Shown here: one piece after another, positions 59,301 through 64,000 of the stretch
Layout: each line of letters begins with the position of its first letter
Position numbering within the stretch: position 1 is the stretch's first letter
From: Burkholderia sp. FERM BP-3421
Lineage (GTDB): Bacteria; Pseudomonadota; Gammaproteobacteria; Burkholderiales; Burkholderiaceae
DNA length: 64,000 nucleotides
Direction of reading: 5' to 3'
Assembly (NCBI RefSeq): GCF_028657905.1
Contig: NZ_CP117781.1
Span: forward strand, 2,046,001 to 2,110,000
The notes under the pieces: model-generated
What the model saw: the letters and a program-made list of their open reading frames with translations, nothing else
Databases searched by the model: none
Told to the model about the DNA's origin: nothing
Translations under genes and position numbers: made by a program

Positions 59301-62300
59301 GCTTCGCGCTGAGCGTCGTGGAGCGGCAGATGCGACAGGTCCTGCACCGACATGAGCGACGCCGGCGCAGCCAGCACTTCCTGCGCCGGCTCCCCGTCGA
59401 TTTCCACGAAGCGCGATCGCAGCGCAGCGTGCCGGGCGACCACGGCGTCGAAGGTTCTGCCCAGCGCATCGACATCGAGTTCGCCCTCGACGCTCAACGC
59501 CGCCGGAATGTTGTAAAGCGAGTCGCCCGGGCTGACCTGCTCCAGGAACCACAACCGCAACTGCGAATACGACAACGGACGCGGCCCGGCCGGCACACCT
59601 GCGGCGGCGACCGGAATGCCTGCATCGGCGGGGCGAATCTTGCCCATGATCTTCCGCGCGGTCGGCGACGAGAAGATATCCTGGGGCGACAGCTCGAAAC
59701 CGGTTTGCTCCTTCACATCCGCAGCGATCTCGATACATGAGATCGAGTCGGCGCCACGGTTGAAAATGTTGTCGTCGAACTCGAGCGCCGGGTCATTCAG
59801 CGTGGTCCGCAAGATCGCCAGGATCAGGTCGATCGACACGGCATTCGGCGCGCCCGCGCTCGCGTCGGGGGCGGCTTCGTCTGGTGCGGCGACCTCGGCA
59901 GGCGCTTGCGGCCTGCCGGATGCCGGCACAGCGTCCAGTTCGGGAGCCCAGTAGCGCTCGCGCTGGAATGCGTAACCCGGGAGGACGACCCGCCGCGCCC
60001 CCGCATGCGTAAACAAACGCTCCCATGCCAGCGTGCAACCGCGTACGTACAGCGCGCCAAGCAGCGCATAGAGACCTTCCGCGCCCGCATCGCCGTTCCA
60101 GTGGACGCGCTCGCCGCGCCGATCCGGCTCGACCGCCGGCGTACCGAGCTCGACGATCAATTGCGGCGCGTCCTCTCCGTGGCTCGACGATTCCGGTTGT
60201 TCCAGGCCGGCTGCTTCGATGTCGCCGGGTTCGAGCAGCCAGCGCGCGCCGACCCACGGCACCTGAGCTGCCGCGAGGCGAACCGATGCGGCCGAGCGCC
60301 CCCCCGACGCGAGCATGACCGCGTCGTCGAGCTCGAGGCACCCGCTCGCCGCCGCCGCGGCAAGCTGGCCGCGCCCGGCGCCGGTCACGGCGGCCACCGG
60401 GAGCCCCAATTCCCGGAGCAGACAGTAGAGCGCGTATTGGTGGCGCAGGACGTCCAGCCGTTCCCCCGACGCTGCCGCGTCCGCGATGTCTCGCGAACCG
60501 TCCGGCGTCGGCGTGGCGTCGAACGCCCTCACGTGCCGTGCGTAGGCGTCGATGCCGTTCGCCGCCATCGACGCCGCGGCCCGGCGACAGCCCTCGGAAC
60601 GCCAGTCGCCGAACGCCAGCACGATGCGCGGCGCAACAGCGCCTGCCCCGCCCTCGCCGACGGCCAGCTTCGCAACCTCCGCCTGCAACTGCGCGACATC
60701 CCGGACGACAAACGCGGCACGGCGGGCATGATGGACGCGTCCCGTCGCCAGTGTGAAGCAGATCGATTCGAGGTCCAGCGTGGATCCGGCCAACGCCTCG
60801 GCAAGCGCGCGCGCGCCCTCGCGCAGGCTGCGCTCGTCCGGCGCGGATACCACGGCGAGATGCGGCGAGGCGCACCGGTCTGGCGCGTCGCCGGCCTCCG
60901 GCCCGGCCTCGGGCTCGGCTACGATCACATGGCAGCTGGTTCCCCCGAATCCGAACGAGCTGACCCCTGCCACACGCCGCCGCCCGCCATCCCACGCCGC
61001 CGGCGATCGTGCGATCCGCAGCCGGGAGCCGTTCAGGTCGATGCGCGCGTTCAAGTTGGCGAAGTTCGCCTGCGGAGGAATCGAGCGGTGCTCGAGCATG
61101 CACAGCACCTTGATGATGCCCGCGATACCGGCGGCCGCCTCCAGATGACCAATCGCGGCCTTCACCGAGCCGATCCAGCAATCCGGCGCCGGCCCCGCCC
61201 CGTCCAGCGTCGCCCGCAACGCCTCGACCTCGATCGGATCGCCAAGCGCCGTGCCCGTGCCATGCGCCTCGATATAGGAGACGGCGCCGGGCGACACCCC
61301 GGCGTCGCTCAACGCGGCGCGCAGCACGGCCTGCTGGGCGAGCCCGCTCGGGGCGGTCATGCCGTTGGTCCTGCCATCCTGCTGGACCGCCGATCCCAGC
61401 AAGACGGCCAGGATGTTGTCCCGGCGCGCACGCGCATCGGACTGCCGTCGAATGACGACGACCCCGCACCCTTCGCCGCGCACGTAGCCGTTGGCGCGGG
61501 CATCGAACGTGTGGCAGCGGGCGTCGGTGGACATCATGCCGGCTTCGCTCAGCACTTCGGTCAAATTCGGGTTCAACAGCATGTTGACGCCCGCGACGAT
61601 CGCGAGGTCGCATTCGCCGTCGCGCAACGAGCGCATCGCGAGATGCAGCGCGACCAGCGACGATGAACACGCGGTGTCGACGGCCAGGCTCGGGCCGCGC
61701 AGGTCCAGCAAATAAGACAGCCGATTCGCAATGATGCTGCCCGTCGCGCCCGTCGCGCAGTAGCGATGGCGGGCTTCCCGCGCCATCAGCATCTGGCCGT
61801 AGTCGCCCGTCGAAACGCCGACGAATACGCCGGTGCGGCTGCCGCGCAGCGCCTCGGCCGACTGACCGGATCGTTCCAGCGCTTCCCACGCCGTCTCGAG
61901 AAAGAGGCGTTGTTGCGGATCCATGTATTGCGCCTCGATCGGACTGATGCCGAAGAATCTCGCATCGAATCGGTCGATCCCGTCGACATAGCCGGCATGC
62001 GCGCGTTGTCCCGACGACATCCAGGGACGATGATCAGAGGGCGCCGCGATCGCATCCTCCCCGCTCGCCAGCATCGGCCACAGCCGATCCGTGCTCGACA
62101 CGCCAGGCAGGCGGCACGCATAGCCGACGATCGCCGCCGGTTCGCGCCAAGCCGACGATCGCGGCGGCGGCGCGCCATGACCCTCCGCCGCCACGATGCC
62201 CCGCTCGAGAAAGCGCGCCAATGCGCGAGGCGTCGGATGATTCCACCAGCTGCTTACCGGCACGTCCCGTCCTGCGAACCGCGACAGCGCATCGCTCAGA

Positions 62301-64000
62301 GAAGCGAGACGCAGCGAATCGATCGCATGCTGCGCGAACGGCTGGTCGGGATCGACCGCTTCGAACGGGAATCCGCTCAACTCGCCGAGCCGCGTCCGAA
62401 TCCAGCCAAGCAATTCGGCCTCGACCGGCGCCGCGACGGCCGGTCCGCTCGCGGCAGCGCCGTCATGACCGGGCGCCGCCGGGCCGTACACCGGTTCCGA
62501 CGATGCCGCGGGCATCCGCCAGTGATGAACCGCGCGGAGCGTCGCGGCCTGCAATTGCGACCGGGTCAGCTTGCGCTGCACTTTCCCGCTGGAGGTGCGC
62601 GGCAGGGTGCCGCCACGGATGAGCACCACGTGCACCGGGCCGACATCGCACTGCTCGACGACGGCGGAGCAGATGCTCCTCACCACCTGCTCCGGCTCGA
62701 AGCCGTCGCGATTCACCTCCGCCACGACGGCCACCTCGTCTGCGCCGTCCCCGCCATCCATCAGGAAGACCGCCGCACCGTCCACCCGAAGCGCGGCATG
62801 GGCTTCCGTGACCGCGTTCTCGACGTCCTGGGGAAAGATGTTCCGGCCTCGCACGATCAGCATGTCATCGAGGCGGCCGCTGATGACGAGGTCGCCGTCG
62901 ACCAGCGCACCCATGTCGCCGGTACGCATCCAGTGCCGGCCGTCTCCGTCGGTCATCGTGGCTTCGAAGCGCTCGCGCGTGGCTGCCGGATTGTTCCAGT
63001 ATCCGGCGGTGATGCCGGGACCGTGGAGCCACACCTCGCCGACCTGCCGGTCGCCAAGCGCCCGCTTCGCGTCCGGATCGACAATGGCGACCTGCATGGC
63101 TTGCACATGGGAGCCGCAGCAAACCAGAGTCTGCTCCGTCCCGTCGACCAGCCGGAAGTCCTGCTCAATCGCGTGCTTGTCGACGTGCAGGAGGCGCGGC
63201 CGGGCATCGGGGCGCGACAGCGTCACGACCAGCGTCGCCTCGGCCAGGCCATATCCCGGCGCCATCGTCTCGGGCCGGAAACCGCATACCGCAAAACGCT
63301 CGATGAACCGCCGCATCGTCGCAGGACGAATCGGCTCGGCCGCGTTGAGGGCGGTACGCCATCTGCTCAAATCGAGTGAGGCCAGCTCGGCGTCGGAAAT
63401 GCCGCGGATGCAACGCTCGAACGCGAAGTTCGGCGCGGACGACCAGGTCGCGGAGAACCGGGAGATCGCATCCAGCCAGCGTAGCGGTCGTCGCATGAAG
63501 ACCGAGGGCGGCATCAGCACGCCGTGGAAGCCGCCATACAGCGGCTGCAGCATGCCAAACAGCAGCCCCATGTCGTGAAACAGCGGCAACCAGGATACCG
63601 AGGCGTCGTGGGGTTGCGGCCCCCGCGCCATCGCGGTCGCGAACGCGTTTTGCACCAGGTTGGCATGCGTGACCATCACCCCCTTGGGCTTGCCGGTGGA
63701 GCCCGACGTATATTGCAGCAGCGCCAGGTCCGCGCCGCTCACCGTCGACGCGACGTGCGCCTTTGCAGCATGAGCGGCGGCCTCCTCGAGGGCGGGCACG
63801 AGAACCACGTCGCGCGCGGCAAGCGCGGCGAGCGCGTCGCGCGCCGCGGCATGCCCGGTATCGAGCGCCTCCACCAGGGCAACGCGCGGCGCGCAATCGT
63901 CGAGGATCGCCAGCAAGCGATCCAGCTGGCGCCGGTGGGTCGGCGGAAACAGCGGAACGGCGACGACTCCCGCATAAAGCGCCCCGAAGAACGCCGTCAG
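56309..64000 (-). CDS. Megasynthase F: FAAL-ACP-KS-(degenerate AT)-ACP-C-A-PCP, N-terminus outside window
   Basis: An open frame of 2,563 residues that enters from the right edge. In order: FAAL (about 64,000-62,490; Y-T-S-G-S-T-G-K-P-K-G-V, W-L-P-L-F-H-D-M-G-L-L, A-P-N-F-A-F-E-R-C); ACP (about 62,440-62,220; A-I-D-S-L-R); KS (about 62,130-60,930; D-T-A-C-S-S-S, H-G-T-G-T, A-I-G-H-L-E); a shortened AT-like segment (about 60,880-59,950) where the usual G-H-S-x-G reads G-A-G-R-G; ACP (about 59,830-59,630; G-A-D-S-I); C (about 59,590-58,280; H-H-I-A-S-D-G); A (about 58,200-56,690); PCP (about 56,640-56,400; G-G-H-S-L). In the A domain the segment normally read F-D-x-S is F-I-D-S, so the Asp that holds the alpha-amino group is missing; the visible positions resemble beta-amino-acid (beta-Ala-type) A domains. 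The protein loads a fatty acid by itself and appears to be a lipoinitiation protein. Confidence 0.92.
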   Translation of the reverse strand: MTAFFGALYAGVVAVPLFPPTHRRQLDRLLAILDDCAPRVALVEALDTGHAAARDALAALAARDVVLVPALEEAAAHAAKAHVASTVSGADLALLQYTSGSTGKPKGVMVTHANLVQNAFATAMARGPQPHDASVSWLPLFHDMGLLFGMLQPLYGGFHGVLMPPSVFMRRPLRWLDAISRFSATWSSAPNFAFERCIRGISDAELASLDLSRWRTALNAAEPIRPATMRRFIERFAVCGFRPETMAPGYGLAEATLVVTLSRPDARPRLLHVDKHAIEQDFRLVDGTEQTLVCCGSHVQAMQVAIVDPDAKRALGDRQVGEVWLHGPGITAGYWNNPAATRERFEATMTDGDGRHWMRTGDMGALVDGDLVISGRLDDMLIVRGRNIFPQDVENAVTEAHAALRVDGAAVFLMDGGDGADEVAVVAEVNRDGFEPEQVVRSICSAVVEQCDVGPVHVVLIRGGTLPRTSSGKVQRKLTRSQLQAATLRAVHHWRMPAASSEPVYGPAAPGHDGAAASGPAVAAPVEAELLGWIRTRLGELSGFPFEAVDPDQPFAQHAIDSLRLASLSDALSRFAGRDVPVSSWWNHPTPRALARFLERGIVAAEGHGAPPPRSSAWREPAAIVGYACRLPGVSSTDRLWPMLASGEDAIAAPSDHRPWMSSGQRAHAGYVDGIDRFDARFFGISPIEAQYMDPQQRLFLETAWEALERSGQSAEALRGSRTGVFVGVSTGDYGQMLMAREARHRYCATGATGSIIANRLSYLLDLRGPSLAVDTACSSSLVALHLAMRSLRDGECDLAIVAGVNMLLNPNLTEVLSEAGMMSTDARCHTFDARANGYVRGEGCGVVVIRRQSDARARRDNILAVLLGSAVQQDGRTNGMTAPSGLAQQAVLRAALSDAGVSPGAVSYIEAHGTGTALGDPIEVEALRATLDGAGPAPDCWIGSVKAAIGHLEAAAGIAGIIKVLCMLEHRSIPPQANFANLNARIDLNGSRLRIARSPAAWDGGRRRVAGVSSFGFGGTSCHVIVAEPEAGPEAGDAPDRCASPHLAVVSAPDERSLREGARALAEALAGSTLDLESICFTLATGRVHHARRAAFVVRDVAQLQAEVAKLAVGEGGAGAVAPRIVLAFGDWRSEGCRRAAASMAANGIDAYARHVRAFDATPTPDGSRDIADAAASGERLDVLRHQYALYCLLRELGLPVAAVTGAGRGQLAAAAASGCLELDDAVMLASGGRSAASVRLAAAQVPWVGARWLLEPGDIEAAGLEQPESSSHGEDAPQLIVELGTPAVEPDRRGERVHWNGDAGAEGLYALLGALYVRGCTLAWERLFTHAGARRVVLPGYAFQRERYWAPELDAVPASGRPQAPAEVAAPDEAAPDASAGAPNAVSIDLILAILRTTLNDPALEFDDNIFNRGADSISCIEIAADVKEQTGFELSPQDIFSSPTARKIMGKIRPADAGIPVAAAGVPAGPRPLSYSQLRLWFLEQVSPGDSLYNIPAALSVEGELDVDALGRTFDAVVARHAALRSRFVEIDGEPAQEVLAAPASLMSVQDLSHLPLHDAQREALRQAERETRVPFDLTQGPLFRARLLRLSPRLHVALVTMHHIASDGWSIGVFSREMEALYADFVAEREPSLPPLPIQYADYAEHQQRWLGDDVVRPQLEFWTRALTGAPTLLALPTDRPRPPVQAHRGARAHFSIDAELAAALHQIGRESNTTVFVVLISALNLLLHAYSGQRDICIGTPVANRSWTQVRDLIGFFVNNLVIRTQVDPAESASDTIRRVRDFAFEAYANQDVPFERVVEQINPVRSLAHSPIFQVFFVLHHAPMGTMRTTGLHFKPLMVEHGTAKFDLTLELTEVDGRLDGWFEYDLGLFDPATIERMVEHFRLVLRSMVDRPQAAVASLDFVPPDERALTLEAGRPITRAAAHGARTAQALFEAWARRAPDRIALEHDGRRYTYRALDDEATRLAHALRDRGVGAECVVAVCQELAGPLVVSLLAILKAGAAYLPLDPNHPDARLRFIVDEARPALVLASHRLLTRLPPLGCPVWDVDRAAWNDAQPAVGELPRPDPVQAAVIVYTSGSTGRPKGVVIDQQNLANRLAWMAGAYPAFEQMRFVQKTVISFIDSITEMLSPLSCGATLCIAPDATAVDPLALADFMARERIDGIVLVPSLLREMLRPEDAPHRLKTLKAIISSGEAMPADLARQVLRRLPQVDLIDCYGSSEVGDASAHACTEADVERGAMPLGPAIDNTRLYVLGEALQPAPVGAQGEICIAGRAVARAYLNRPAHTAERFVPDPFSGIAGARMFRSGDMGRRLADGGIEFLGRRDHQVKLRGFRIELGEVEVAIRAELPGARVVAIVREDQPGDRRLVAYVAGSGPACGEEGWENDGEDRENDASAALKERLRRVLPMYMMPSHIVFIDRLPMTANGKVDRLALPVAGPLATRFDAPSGPTEERLAAIWREVLGIERVGRWDSFFDLGGHSLLAAQALAKAKVVFEVALPMRSVFEAPRLADIASLVDAARGRPIDFPVQVTVQDEAEQMSLSDLALLTDEELDV

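Noticed and set aside
1..64000. CRISPR arrays, tRNA/rRNA genes, insertion sequences
   Set aside because: No short regularly spaced repeats, tRNA-like cloverleaf, rRNA stretch, transposase motif or terminal inverted repeat was seen; the long repeats are all NRPS domains.

Overview
The window is GC-rich, with near-universal G/C third codon positions, and looks like Burkholderia or a close relative. The evidence is the pcaQ-pcaHG block, a membrane-anchored GGDEF protein, and a very large lipopeptide assembly line exported by SyrD-, MacAB- and TolC-type proteins. No species is claimed and I do not recognise the product.

Layout. The left end (1-3.7 kb) is ordinary chromosome: a partial diguanylate cyclase, the LysR regulator pcaQ, and divergently pcaH-pcaG, the protocatechuate 3,4-dioxygenase. 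From 3.9 kb to the right edge every gene is on the minus strand, mostly with ATGA/GTGA stop-start overlaps, so the rest reads as one biosynthetic region of at least 60 kb transcribed right to left and continuing past 64,000. In transcription order it holds: megasynthase F (FAAL-ACP-KS-degenerate AT-ACP-C-A-PCP, 5' end outside the window); a SyrP-like oxygenase; megasynthase E (remnant C-A-PCP); megasynthase D (C-A-PCP-C-A-PCP-TE); a 53-aa membrane protein; a three-gene ABC-2 exporter; a type II thioesterase; a MacA/MacB/TolC-like export set; a free-standing fatty acyl-AMP ligase; megasynthase C (three C-A-PCP modules); megasynthase B (C-A-NMT-PCP-C-A-PCP-C); an MbtH-like protein; a SyrD-like exporter; a second 2OG-Fe(II) oxygenase; megasynthase A (ACP-KS-AT-ACP-aminotransferase-C-A-PCP-acyltransferase); and a GT4 glycosyltransferase.

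How it may work. There are ten A domains. Specificity positions read by eye suggest Gly (A), Thr-Leu-Tyr (C), N-methyl-Ser-Thr (B), Ala-like-Tyr (D), an unassigned residue (E) and a beta-amino-acid-like substrate (F). KS-AT-ACP-aminotransferase in A is the logic of iturin/mycosubtilin beta-amino fatty acids. The product is therefore probably a glycosylated, hydroxylated, N-methylated (cyclic) lipopeptide. The most unusual points are a PlsC-type acyltransferase fused to the end of A, two FAAL entry points, a dead AT in F, an A domain in F without the amino-group-binding Asp, and the pairing of a terminal C domain (B) with a module that lacks one (E).

Caveat. Megasynthases B, C and D share near-identical blocks (up to about 3.9 kb), and essentially all their frameshifts lie inside these blocks. 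The breaks are most simply unpolished sequencing or assembly errors, so each is annotated here as one gene.
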